A stretch of DNA of 64,000 bases from the NCBI GenBank assembly GCA_963724625.1, contig CAVRVO010000017.1, forward strand, positions 248,001 to 312,000, written 5' to 3'. The stretch is from DATBVX01 sp963724625 (GTDB lineage: Bacteria; Pseudomonadota; Gammaproteobacteria; Steroidobacterales; Steroidobacteraceae). Made by a program: the position numbers and the translations under genes. Shown here one piece after another: positions 54,345 to 63,004 of this stretch (its first letter is position 1; each line of letters opens with the position of its first letter). A model generated the notes under the pieces. That model had not been told where the DNA came from. It worked only from the letters and a program-made list of their open reading frames with translations, and did not search any database.

Positions 54345-55712
54345 TTAGTCCTCGGTGATGTTGCGGAAATCGACACCGAGCGAACGGAGCTTGCGGTACA
54401 GGTGAGTCCTTTCCATGCCGACACGCTTGGCGAGCTGACCCACTTTGCCGTTGCAGATCAGCAGCTGCTGTTGCAGGTAAGCGCGCTCGAATTGCTCGCG
54501 GGCCTCGCGCAGCGGCAGCGCAAGCAGGTCCTGCTTGACCAGGGGCTCGTTCACCGGAAGCTGAGTCGCGAGCTCGCGCTCAATCTCCTCCAGACCGATT
54601 TCTTCCTGACCCTTCAGGATCAACAGTCGTTGCACCAGGTTCTTGAGCTCGTGGATGTTGCCGGGCCACGGGTAGTTGCGCAGCCGGTTCTGTGCCGCGA
54701 CGCTGAAGCGGCGAAACGGCAAGCTGGCATCATCGACAAAGCGGTCCACGTAATAGCGCAGCAGCTCCGGCACGTCCTCCGCATATTCGCGCAGCGGCGG
54801 CACACGCAGCGTCACCACGTTGAGGTGTGACAACAGGTCGCGGCGGAATGGCTCCGAGGGACCGCGGGTCTCGAATCCGGGCTGCGCCGAAGTCAGGAAG
54901 CGCACCTTCATGGCTCGCGGCGTGCTGCCACCCACGCGCGTATAACTGCCGCTCTCGACATCGGCGAGAATCGTGCGCTGGACCGCGGGCGAGAGATCCT
55001 CGAGCCCATTGATATAGAGAGTCCCGCCCTCCGCCTGCTCGTACAGTCCAGCCTCGATCGAACCGGCCGACTCGCGCCCGCGCAGGACTGCTGCCGCCGA
55101 GTCCTCAGTGAGGCCGCCGGCGACCGTGACTACGAACGGCTGGCTGCTGCGAGCACTGAGTGAATGAATGTAGCGCGCGAAGGCCTCACGCCCAGTGCCT
55201 GATTCACCCAGCAGCACAATCGGCGCATCGTGCGGCGCCACCTGCTGGACCTGTTCACGTATGAGCTGCATGGCACGACTTCGACCTACGGGCGCAATCG
55301 GCGGCGGCAGCAGACTACGCGAGCCCTGGCGCTTCTGGCGGCCGGCATCGAGCGCCCGCTCTACTGTGCGCAGCAGCTTGGCGAGCGACAGCGGCTTTTC
55401 AACGAAATCGAATGCACCGAGGCGCGTCGCCTCCACGGCGGTTTCCACTGTGCCATGTCCGGACATCATCACGACCGGGCACTCAACCATCGTCGGGCCA
55501 CGCGACCACTCGCGCAGCAGTGTGATTCCGTCCGTGTCCGGCATCCAGATGTCGAGCAGCACCAGGTCAGGGCTCTGACGCGCCCTCGAGGCACGCGCCT
55601 GTACCGCGTCGGCGGCGACGTCAACTTCGTAGCCCTCCTCCGAGAGGATCTCGCGCAGGAGACTGCGAATGTCAGCTTCGTCATCGACGATCAGAATGCG
55701 CGGTGAAGTCAT
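54345..55712 (-). CDS. ntrX: NtrX-like response regulator with a degenerate AAA+ domain
   Basis: The 455 residues have a normal receiver (VDDEAD, phospho-acceptor Asp54 in LVLLDIWMPD, Lys in FVEKPLS) and a Fis-type C-terminal HTH (GKVGQLAKRVGMERTHLYRK). The AAA+ part is altered. Walker A reads GESGTGREAFAR (Arg175 for Lys), Walker B reads TLYINGLEDL where active members have TLFLDE, and the GAFTGA loop that contacts sigma-54 is replaced by GRESAGSIEAG. It therefore probably cannot hydrolyse ATP or activate sigma-54 and may act as a plain DNA-binding regulator. The start overlaps the ntrY stop by 4 bases. Confidence 0.88.
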   Translation of the reverse strand: MTSPRILIVDDEADIRSLLREILSEEGYEVDVAADAVQARASRARQSPDLVLLDIWMPDTDGITLLREWSRGPTMVECPVVMMSGHGTVETAVEATRLGAFDFVEKPLSLAKLLRTVERALDAGRQKRQGSRSLLPPPIAPVGRSRAMQLIREQVQQVAPHDAPIVLLGESGTGREAFARYIHSLSARSSQPFVVTVAGGLTEDSAAAVLRGRESAGSIEAGLYEQAEGGTLYINGLEDLSPAVQRTILADVESGSYTRVGGSTPRAMKVRFLTSAQPGFETRGPSEPFRRDLLSHLNVVTLRVPPLREYAEDVPELLRYYVDRFVDDASLPFRRFSVAAQNRLRNYPWPGNIHELKNLVQRLLILKGQEEIGLEEIERELATQLPVNEPLVKQDLLALPLREAREQFERAYLQQQLLICNGKVGQLAKRVGMERTHLYRKLRSLGVDFRNITED

Positions 55713-57940
55713 GCGCGCTCCCTCCTCATTTCGCTTTTACGTGGGTCGCGAGGCAACACCCCGACGCGGGCGCGGTCGTCGGCAGGCAGCGTCACGCGCA
55801 CGCGTGCTCCCCCGCTGCGCCGGTTCTCGGCTTCAATGCGCCCGCCGTGCTCTTCGACGATCTTCTTGACGATGGCGAGCCCAAGTCCGGTGCCCTTGGG
55901 CTTGCTGGTCACGTACGGGTCGAACACCTGGCCAATGATATCGGGTGCGAAGCCCGGACCGTTGTCTGCAACATCGATTTGGATCAGTGGCCCCGCCGGT
56001 GAGGCCTCGCGATGCGTGCTGATCTCGATCTGGGCAGCTTCGCGGTTTTCGAGGGCTTCCATCGAGTTGGTGATGAGATTGTTGAGAATCTGCCGCACGC
56101 GACCGCGATCCGCTTGCAGCTCGGGGAGTTCACGGTCCAGGTCGAGTTTGATCTGCACCTGGCTATCCTGCGCTCGGTAAAGGTCGATCACTTCCTGCAC
56201 CAGCTGATTGAGATCGAACGACGCCAGTGTCATCTCCGGAGCCCGCGCGTATTCGCTGAAGGCGTTGACCATCTGCTTCATGGCTTCGACCTGCTGGACG
56301 ATCGTGTGGGTGGCGCGCTCCAGGACGCGCGCGTCCTGTTCCACCATGCTGCCGAGGAAGCGCCGCTGCATACGCTCCGCCGAGAGCTGGATCGGAGTGA
56401 GCGGGTTCTTGATCTCATGGGCCAGACGTCGCGCCACTTCGCCCCATGCAGCATCGCGCTGGGCCTGCAGCATGACCGTGATGTCGTCGAACACCACCAC
56501 GTAGCCGCCCGGCATTCCTTCTTCACCCGGCAACGCGGTGCAGGCGCACATCAGAACGCGCCGGCCACCCTCACCACGTAGTTCCAGCTGTTCTCGCCAG
56601 TCGGTCTGGCCCTGATCGAAGTGTCTTTGCAGCGCGGCCATGAACTGCGTGAGCAGATTGTCGCTGCCGGAGAGCTCGGCGAGTGTCTTGCCGGCCGACG
56701 CCTCGAGATCGGTCCCCAGAATGCTGCTCGCAGCCTGGTTCGCTACTCGAATCTTCATGTCTGCCTCGAGAGACACAACACCCGTCGACAAGCGTGCGAG
56801 GATGACCGCCAGGTTCGCGCGTTCGCTCTCTACGGCCTGCTGGCTGCGACGCGCCTCCTCACGGGCGCGCGCCAGTCGCTTCGTCATGTCATTGAACGAA
56901 TGGACCAGGAATCCCATCTCGTCACGCGATGACAGAGGCAGGCGCGTGTCGAAGTCGCCTTTCCCCACCGCACGCGTGCCGGCGGCCAGGTCCTGTATTG
57001 GCTTGACCAGTCGCTGTGCCGAGAAGAACGCCCCATACACCGCGGCCAGGAGCGAGAGCAGCAGCACCAGGGTCAGCGTGAGGCGGAAGCTGTATTTCAA
57101 GGGCTCGCGCAAATAGGAGAGCTCTCCATACTGCGTGTGCGCTCGTTGCACGGTGTCGGCGAGCGCGCCAAGGCGCTCGGGCACTGGAAACACGGCAAGC
57201 AGTACCCGCGGCTCGTCCGCTGGTAAGTACGAGGCAAGCGGCGCCGCAGTACGAATGATGTAACCGCCGCCCGGCACGGGCTCGAGACTGACGAACGGCC
57301 GGCCCTGCCGAACCTGCAGCATCGCTTCTTCGGACGGCCGCTGAGGGATGGTCTCCGCGGGACGATCTGTGCTCGTGCCGATGATGCGCCCGTGCTGTCC
57401 GAGCAGCGTGACCTCGAGAGCACCGTTCGACCGACGGGCCAGGTCGAGGCTCTGCACCAAGTCACGTTCCGGTGTTCCAGCCAGCTGCTGCGCCAGCGCC
57501 TCCGTGGCGTCGAGGTACTCGCGACGGTTCAGATCGAGCACCGCGCGACTCAGCATCAGGGCCTCGTTCAGGCCTTGCTTCACCTCGACGTCGAACCAGC
57601 TGTCGATGCCGCGGTTGAGGAACTCGAGCGCAAAGCCATAAACGATCAACAAGGGCGGAATCACCAGCGCGCCGAAGATCGTCACGGTACGCAGCTTGAG
57701 CCGCGATCCGATGACGTGGCGGCGGTAATCGCGCACCAGCTGAGCGAGTTTCGCCGTCAGCAGGACCAGCAGGACTACGACTCCAACGGCGTTGATCAAC
57801 AGAATCCACGGATGGAGCCGTCCGAACTGCGCGGAGTTCTGTGCGGTCTTGGCCAGCAGGAACAGCGCCACCAGCCACAGCGCTACCGCGAGCCCGCCCA
57901 GGGCATAGCCGCCGTACTTCCTTATTGCAGCAACGGCCAT
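55709..57940 (-). CDS. ntrY: NtrY-like sensor histidine kinase
   Basis: The 743-residue kinase of the inner membrane has three N-terminal helices and a fourth near 290-310 that bound a periplasmic sensor domain. HAMP follows (QRLVKPIQDLAAGTRAVG), then a PAS domain (about 375-480), HisKA with ARRLAHEIKNPLTPIQLSAE (His phosphorylated) and HATPase with the N box NNLITNSMEAL, then DNGPGFAP and KGTGLGLAIVKK. In other bacteria NtrYX responds to nitrogen, redox or envelope state. ATG 57940 was chosen; it overlaps the DUF4390 gene by 19 bases. Confidence 0.92.
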   Translation of the reverse strand: MAVAAIRKYGGYALGGLAVALWLVALFLLAKTAQNSAQFGRLHPWILLINAVGVVVLLVLLTAKLAQLVRDYRRHVIGSRLKLRTVTIFGALVIPPLLIVYGFALEFLNRGIDSWFDVEVKQGLNEALMLSRAVLDLNRREYLDATEALAQQLAGTPERDLVQSLDLARRSNGALEVTLLGQHGRIIGTSTDRPAETIPQRPSEEAMLQVRQGRPFVSLEPVPGGGYIIRTAAPLASYLPADEPRVLLAVFPVPERLGALADTVQRAHTQYGELSYLREPLKYSFRLTLTLVLLLSLLAAVYGAFFSAQRLVKPIQDLAAGTRAVGKGDFDTRLPLSSRDEMGFLVHSFNDMTKRLARAREEARRSQQAVESERANLAVILARLSTGVVSLEADMKIRVANQAASSILGTDLEASAGKTLAELSGSDNLLTQFMAALQRHFDQGQTDWREQLELRGEGGRRVLMCACTALPGEEGMPGGYVVVFDDITVMLQAQRDAAWGEVARRLAHEIKNPLTPIQLSAERMQRRFLGSMVEQDARVLERATHTIVQQVEAMKQMVNAFSEYARAPEMTLASFDLNQLVQEVIDLYRAQDSQVQIKLDLDRELPELQADRGRVRQILNNLITNSMEALENREAAQIEISTHREASPAGPLIQIDVADNGPGFAPDIIGQVFDPYVTSKPKGTGLGLAIVKKIVEEHGGRIEAENRRSGGARVRVTLPADDRARVGVLPRDPRKSEMRRERA

Positions 57941-58467
57941 GTGTACCACTCGCTGACCCGATGGTATTCGTCGGTCCAGAACATGAGAACGCGCAGCGTC
58001 TCGGGCATATCTCCAAAGTTGAGTGTCACGCGCAGGCTGAACTCGTGACGTGAGCCCCGCCGAATCAACGATTCATCGAGCACTGGCAGGCCGCTGATGC
58101 GGGCCAGGTGCTCGATCGCGGAGTCCAGATCAGGGTATGAGGACAGCTCGCCGCTGTTGAGGTTGCGCACCACGTATCGGTCGCTGACCGCCTGATACTG
58201 AAGCTGATATTCCTGCCGCAGGGATGCGACGCCTTCGTCGAGCCAGTAGTGACGGGCGCGGGAGACTTCCAGCTCCAGCACCAGCGTGAGAGGCACACCA
58301 TCGGTGAGTGCCGTGCGTACCCGGTCGCTCAACGGCAGCTGCAGACGTGCATTAAGCAGATAAACGCCATCGACGACTTGCACGTAAGCGGTACGAACGC
58401 CGAGCTGAGGCGCTGCTTCGGCCCACGCATTACCGACATCCATTACGGGCAAGGACACTGCGACCAA
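57922..58467 (-). CDS. DUF4390 exported protein
   Basis: The protein has about 181 residues. The family segment runs from VQVVDGVYLLNARLQLPLSD through LTLVLELEVSRARHYWLDEG to EFSLRVTLNFGDMPETLRVL. DUF4390 proteins regularly sit between rsmB and ntrY in Xanthomonadales-like gene orders and are probably periplasmic. The start is uncertain: TTG 58467 or ATG 58443, with GGAGG further upstream. The hydrophobic stretch LALVAVSLPVM upstream of NAWAEAAP looks like part of a signal peptide. Confidence 0.75.
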   Translation of the reverse strand: MVAVSLPVMDVGNAWAEAAPQLGVRTAYVQVVDGVYLLNARLQLPLSDRVRTALTDGVPLTLVLELEVSRARHYWLDEGVASLRQEYQLQYQAVSDRYVVRNLNSGELSSYPDLDSAIEHLARISGLPVLDESLIRRGSRHEFSLRVTLNFGDMPETLRVLMFWTDEYHRVSEWYTWPLLQ

Positions 58468-58594
58468 CGCGAGCCAGGAAACCTCCAGCTCGCGAGCGGG
58501 TAAAGCGCAGAAAAGGCTTGCACCAAGCTGTCATCCGCAACCTACCGCCGCTGGGGCCGCTGCGTGTAAGCGGTATGCGATCAAGCAGACAAGC

Positions 58595-59959
58595 TCACGG
58601 CGGGACTCCGGTGCGGCGCTTTTCCATGCAAGCATAATAGAAGCCGTCCATACCCGCTTCTCCCGGCAGGATCTGGATGCCAGCATTGCCTGCCATGCGC
58701 ACTCCCGCTGGGCCGAAGCTCACTGGAATGGGGATGGAAGTCGCCCGTGGTTCGCCATCAAGGAACGTCGTAACTACCTGCTCATTCTCCGCCCGCAGGA
58801 CCGAGCAGGTTGCATACAACAAGCGCCCGCCGTCGCCCAACAACGGCCACAACGCGCGCAGCAGTCGCAACTGTTCGCGGCGCAGGGGCTCGATATCCGA
58901 AGCTCGGCGCAGGAGTTTCACGTCCGGATGACGCCGGATCACGCCAGTCGCAGTGCAGGGTGCGTCGAGCAGAATGCGCTCGAACGGGCGGCCATCCCAC
59001 CAAGTAGCGGTTTCGGCGGCATCGCCAGCGATGACGGTCGCCGTAAGGTCCAGCCGTCGTAGATTCTGTTCGAGCTGAGAGAGCCGCTCCGTCGAGCGAT
59101 CGATCGCGACGAGATCCAGATCCGCGCGCTCCAGGAGATGACAAGTCTTTCCGCCCGGCGCTGCACAGGCATCGAGGACACGCATTGACCCGCTCGCCTC
59201 GAGAAGGTCCGCGGCAAGCTGCGCGGCGGCATCCTGGACCGAGACCGCGCCGGTTTCGAATCCCGGCAATGTCGCCACGGGCAGCGGAGCGTCGAGCAGC
59301 ACCGCGTCGGTCGCATCGCTGCTTGCCTGCGCCCCGATCGACTCCGCTTTCAGTGCCTGCATGTAGGCGCTACGCGTCGCTCGCCGTCGATTGACTCGCA
59401 GCCACATGGGGGGCGGCTGATTATTCGCCTCCAGCATCATCTCCCAGTGGTCGGGCCAATCGCGGCGTAGCAACTCGATCATCCAGGCGGGATGTGCATA
59501 GCGGGCTGGAGGAGGCAGCGCCGCGATCGCCGTGAGTTGCTGCTGTTCACGCAGGAAGCGCCGCAGAATCGCGTTCACCAGACCGGTAGCGCGCGGCTCG
59601 CCGAGCTTGCGCGCCGCTTCGACAGCCTGATCGACGATGGCGTGCGCAGGATGATTCGAAAAGGCCAGCTGATGCAGCGCTACGATGAGCAACCCTCGCA
59701 GCTGGGGCCTCTGCTTTGCGCCCGGCTCGAGCATTTGTGAAAGCCAATGGCCGAGGCGCGGATACCACCGCACGCTTCCATACGCGAGCGCCTGCACGGC
59801 CGCGGCATCAGCAGGATCCGCGATCGCGGCGGCCTGTATGTCGAGCGCGTGGTCGAGCGATTCGCCGTTCGCAGATACACCCGCCACGACACGGGCAGCT
59901 GCCGCGAGCCTCTCGGCAGTGCTCAGCTTGTGAGCGTTTGCGGCTCGATCCTGCGCCAT
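58595..59959 (-). CDS. rsmB: 16S rRNA (cytosine-967-C5)-methyltransferase
   Basis: RsmB methylates C967 of 16S rRNA with S-adenosylmethionine. The 454 residues have an N-terminal NusB-like domain (about 10-150, including AVQALAYGSVRWYPRL and HAIVDQAVEAARKLGE) and a C-terminal Rossmann methyltransferase with VLDACAAPGGKTCHLLE, LLDAPCTATGVIRRHPD (catalytic PC motif) and LLYATCSVLRAENEQV (TC motif). ATG 59959 was chosen because the frame upstream lies antisense to fmt and is not coding. It lies 19 bases after fmt. Confidence 0.95.
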   Translation of the reverse strand: MAQDRAANAHKLSTAERLAAAARVVAGVSANGESLDHALDIQAAAIADPADAAAVQALAYGSVRWYPRLGHWLSQMLEPGAKQRPQLRGLLIVALHQLAFSNHPAHAIVDQAVEAARKLGEPRATGLVNAILRRFLREQQQLTAIAALPPPARYAHPAWMIELLRRDWPDHWEMMLEANNQPPPMWLRVNRRRATRSAYMQALKAESIGAQASSDATDAVLLDAPLPVATLPGFETGAVSVQDAAAQLAADLLEASGSMRVLDACAAPGGKTCHLLERADLDLVAIDRSTERLSQLEQNLRRLDLTATVIAGDAAETATWWDGRPFERILLDAPCTATGVIRRHPDVKLLRRASDIEPLRREQLRLLRALWPLLGDGGRLLYATCSVLRAENEQVVTTFLDGEPRATSIPIPVSFGPAGVRMAGNAGIQILPGEAGMDGFYYACMEKRRTGVPP

Positions 59960-59978
59960 GGCGAGAGTCCAGATCCCG

Positions 59979-60914
59979 CTAGCCCAATGCATCGCCCTGC
60001 AGGCCGTGGCCATGCAGGAACTCATGCGCCGGCAGCGGCTTGCGACCAGGCAATTGGACGACGTCGAGCGCCAGAGCTCCTTCGCCACACGCCACGACAA
60101 TGGTTGGTACATCAGATGCCAGCACCGTCCCGGGACGGACAGCGCAAGGTAGCGGTACGACATGCGCTGTCCAGATACGAAGCTTCTGGCCGCGCCAGAT
60201 GGTTTCGGCAATCGGCCAAGGATCGAATGCACGCACCTGGCGCTCGATCTGTGCGGCCGCATGTGACCAATCGATGAGCGCTTCGCTCTTCTCAATTCTC
60301 GCCGCATACGTGGCCGGACCAGTCTGTGGTTGTGTCACCGCAGTGCCGGCGCTCACTGCGTCGAGCACCTCGAGCAGCGCCCCGGCACCGAGCCTCGCGA
60401 GGCGCTCGTGCAGACTCGCAGACGTTTCCTGCGGCTCGATGCGAACCGACCGGCGCGCGTAAACCGGCCCGGTATCCAGAGTGCGCTCCATGTGCATGAT
60501 CGAAACTCCACTCTCGGCATCACCGGCGAGCAGTGCGCGCTGGATCGGCGCCGCACCCCGCCAGCGTGGCAGGAGGGAAGCATGAATGTTGATGCAGCCA
60601 TGGCGCGGCAACCGCAGGATTTCGTCCGGCAGCAACAAACCGTACGCGGCCACAACGATCACATCCGGAGCCTGCGCTGCAAGCGCCGAGACTGCGTCCG
60701 GGTTCCTGAGTGTCTGCGGCTTCGAAACTGAAATGCCGAGACGGCGTGCGGCGGCGCTTACCGCGCTCTCGCTCAATTGCCGGCCGCGTCCTGCAGGCGT
60801 ATCAGGTCGTGTGGTTACGCCGACCACGCGATGTCGGCTGTGCGACAGTGCCTCCAGAGCCGGTACGGAGAACTGCGGCGTGCCCGCGAATACCACGCGA
60901 AGGGAATCGCTCAC
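59979..60914 (-). CDS. fmt: Methionyl-tRNA formyltransferase
   Basis: It formylates initiator Met-tRNA with 10-formyl-tetrahydrofolate. The 311 residues contain VVFAGTPQFSVPALEAL, INIHASLLPRWRGAAPIQRA (catalytic Asn and His) and the Asp in MERTLDTGPVY. The C-terminal tRNA-binding beta barrel ends with LPAHEFLHGHGLQGDALG. It forms the usual def-fmt-rsmB operon, 21 bases after def. It is distinct from the arnA formyltransferase at 6873, which shares the N-terminal fold. Confidence 0.96.
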   Translation of the reverse strand: MSDSLRVVFAGTPQFSVPALEALSHSRHRVVGVTTRPDTPAGRGRQLSESAVSAAARRLGISVSKPQTLRNPDAVSALAAQAPDVIVVAAYGLLLPDEILRLPRHGCINIHASLLPRWRGAAPIQRALLAGDAESGVSIMHMERTLDTGPVYARRSVRIEPQETSASLHERLARLGAGALLEVLDAVSAGTAVTQPQTGPATYAARIEKSEALIDWSHAAAQIERQVRAFDPWPIAETIWRGQKLRIWTAHVVPLPCAVRPGTVLASDVPTIVVACGEGALALDVVQLPGRKPLPAHEFLHGHGLQGDALG

Positions 60915-60935
60915 GTGGGTTGAGAATGGACGGCC

Positions 60936-61481
60936 TCAGATGGCCGGCACGCGCGGTCGCGATTCGTTTGGAGCGCCGGAGGCGCGCTGCTTGCGATCCT
61001 TCTCGAGCTTCTTGCGGATGCGCTGGCGCTTGAGTTCCGAGAGATAGTCGACGAAGAGCTTGCCGTCGAGATGATCGATCTCGTGCTGGATGCACACCGC
61101 GAGCAAATCATCCGCCTCGAGTTCGAAGGATTGACCCTCAACGTCTTGCGCCCTCACCCGGATGCGCGCGGCTCGCTCGACCTCATCAAAGATCCCGGGA
61201 ACTGACAGACAGCCTTCCTCGCGAACCGCGACTCCCTCCCGGCTGAGGATCTCGGGATTGATGAGCACCTGGGGCTGGTCATGGGTCTCTGACACGTCGG
61301 CCACCAGCATGCGCTGGTGAACATTGACCTGGGTGGCCGCAAGACCGACGCCCGGCGCGGCGTACATCGTTTCAAGCATGTCGGCGGCCAGTTGCCGCAG
61401 TGCGGCATTGAACGTGGTAACCGGCTGTGCCTGGGTACGCAGGCGGGGGTCGGGGTACTCGAGGATTGTCAGTCGGGACAT
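60936..61481 (-). CDS. def: Peptide deformylase
   Basis: This metalloenzyme removes the formyl group from nascent proteins. The 181 residues carry all three motifs: GVGLAATQ, EGCLSVPG (Cys metal ligand) and QHEIDHLDG (two His ligands and catalytic Glu). The C-terminus is a basic helix (SELKRQRIRKKLEKDRKQ) that may touch the ribosome. It is the first gene of the minus-strand operon and is divergent from the LysM lipoprotein gene. Confidence 0.96.
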   Translation of the reverse strand: MSRLTILEYPDPRLRTQAQPVTTFNAALRQLAADMLETMYAAPGVGLAATQVNVHQRMLVADVSETHDQPQVLINPEILSREGVAVREEGCLSVPGIFDEVERAARIRVRAQDVEGQSFELEADDLLAVCIQHEIDHLDGKLFVDYLSELKRQRIRKKLEKDRKQRASGAPNESRPRVPAI

Positions 61482-61627
61482 GGGCAGACCCTGGGAGTTA
61501 TCCGGTAACTACTCGGCAAATGCCGCTCACGCGGCGGTGAGGTCCTGAGATAGGGTCGAATCATGTGACCCAATGGGGGCGGAAAATGTCAAAAGTGCGA
61601 CCGAATTCTTAAACCAATCTCTCAGCA

Positions 61628-61656
61628 TTGCGACGCTAGATCGTTGAGATTATAAC
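61628..61656 (+). promoter_or_regulatory. Sigma-70 promoter of the LysM lipoprotein gene
   Basis: TTGCGA (61628-61633) and TATAAC (61651-61656) are spaced by 17 bases, the optimum. Transcription would start near 61663, leaving about 39 bases before ATG 61702, with AAGGAG in front of that start. The 220-base gap also holds TTGACA on the minus strand (61592-61587), a possible -35 for def, but no good -10 follows it. Confidence 0.6.
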
Positions 61657-61701
61657 AGCGAGGCCTTTTTTGGCCGCACCCCTCTTCGAAGGAGCTTTGG
61701 G

Positions 61702-62925
61702 ATGGAGCTGACGCTTTGGCAGACCTCTCGGACCCTGCGTGCGCGGGCGATCCACCTGACCCTGTTGACCGGGCTGATCGTCGGCTGTTCCGGCTCCGGG
61801 CCGAAAAAGGAGGCAGCTGAGCCGCCGCCACCACCACCGGCCGAGTCACCAGCCGCCACCACGATGCCGGCCCCCTCGCCGGCGCCCAGCAGCTCCATGC
61901 CGGCGGCTGAAACGGTACCAATGGCGTCCGAGCAATCGGGCGGCCCGGTGCTGGCCGCCAACGCCCCCAAGACCTACACGGTCCAGAAGGGTGACACGCT
62001 TTGGGACATCTCCTCGACGTTCCTGCGCGACCCGTGGCTCTGGCCCGAGATCTGGCAGGTCAATCCTCAGGTTGAGAACCCACACCTTATATACCCGGGC
62101 GATACGCTGACCCTCGCGTACGGCGCCGGCGGAACACCGGAACTGCGCCTGGAGCGCGGAGCCGCGAACCGCTTGAGCCCTCGCGTGCGTAGCGAACCGC
62201 TCGAGGGCGCCATCACGGCTATTCCCTACGACATCGTCGCCGCGTTCATGTCAAAGCCGACTGTGCTGGAGAAAGGCGAGATCAAGAAGCTGCCGTATGT
62301 CGTTTCCACGCGAGAGCAGCACCTGGTTGCTGCGACAGGTAACACGATCTACGCGCGCGGCTCGCTAGAAGGCGAGGCCGGATCGCGCTACAACGTCATG
62401 CATGTTGGCGACCCTCTGATCGATCCGGAAGACAACAAGCTAGTCGGTTACCAGGGCATCTACACGGGCGCAGCTCGCATGGTTGAGCAAGGTGATCCCT
62501 CGAGCCTGCTGCTGACCGAATCTGCGCGCGAGACCCTCGACGGCGACCTCGTGATCCCCGGGACGTTCGACACGCCGCTCGACTTCATTCCACACGCGCC
62601 CGCGGTGGAGGTGGACGGACAGGTCATCTCCATCGTCAACGGGCTGTACATGGCGGGAAAGTACCAGGTAGTAGTCATCAACCGGGGCAGCAGCCACGGT
62701 CTCGAGCCGGGTCATGTTCTCGCCATCTACCACAAGGGCGCAAAGGTCAAGGACCCGAAGGCGCGTGGGGTGAGCATGTCAGGGGGGATCGGCGGCAGCG
62801 TGCAATTGCCAGACTGGAAAGCTGGGACGTTCATGGTCTTCAAGACCTTCGACCGGATCAGCTACGGCCTGGTCATGGAATCGGAAGTTCCGATCAGCAC
62901 CTTCGATCGCGTACAGAGACCCTAG
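61702..62925 (+). CDS. LysM-domain lipoprotein
   Basis: The 407-residue protein has a long lipoprotein signal ending LIVGC, a Pro/Ala-rich linker, one LysM module (about 92-140: TYTVQKGDTLWDISSTFLRD, WPEIWQVNPQ, YPGDTLTL) and a large C-terminal domain of unknown fold. Genes of this type sit next to dprA and divergent from def in many beta- and gammaproteobacteria. LysM would hold it on peptidoglycan. AAGGAG precedes ATG 61702. The function is unknown; a role in cell-wall organisation is inferred only from the LysM. Confidence 0.88.
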   Translation: MELTLWQTSRTLRARAIHLTLLTGLIVGCSGSGPKKEAAEPPPPPPAESPAATTMPAPSPAPSSSMPAAETVPMASEQSGGPVLAANAPKTYTVQKGDTLWDISSTFLRDPWLWPEIWQVNPQVENPHLIYPGDTLTLAYGAGGTPELRLERGAANRLSPRVRSEPLEGAITAIPYDIVAAFMSKPTVLEKGEIKKLPYVVSTREQHLVAATGNTIYARGSLEGEAGSRYNVMHVGDPLIDPEDNKLVGYQGIYTGAARMVEQGDPSSLLLTESARETLDGDLVIPGTFDTPLDFIPHAPAVEVDGQVISIVNGLYMAGKYQVVVINRGSSHGLEPGHVLAIYHKGAKVKDPKARGVSMSGGIGGSVQLPDWKAGTFMVFKTFDRISYGLVMESEVPISTFDRVQRP

Positions 62926-62936
62926 TCGTACCGGGG

Positions 62937-62952
62937 AATCTGCTGGCAGATT
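62937..62952 (+). repeat. Short palindrome after the LysM gene
   Basis: AATCTGC (62937-62943) and GCAGATT (62946-62952) are exact reverse complements with two bases between, 12 bases after the LysM stop codon. The stem is too tight and lacks a T run for a confident terminator. Confidence 0.25.
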
Positions 62953-63004
62953 TCCAGGCTGAAGCAATTGTGCCGGCGACACGGATGTCGCCCAGAATGG
63001 CTCC

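Noticed and set aside
59250..59264. tRNA T-arm-like sequence (GGTTTCGAATCCC)
   Set aside because: It lies inside rsmB coding for GFETG on the other strand and no cloverleaf could be built around it.
58595..60307. A 116-residue N-terminal extension of RsmB
   Set aside because: The extra part lies antisense to fmt, has Arg/Ser-rich shadow composition, and the RsmB NusB-like domain begins right after ATG 59959.
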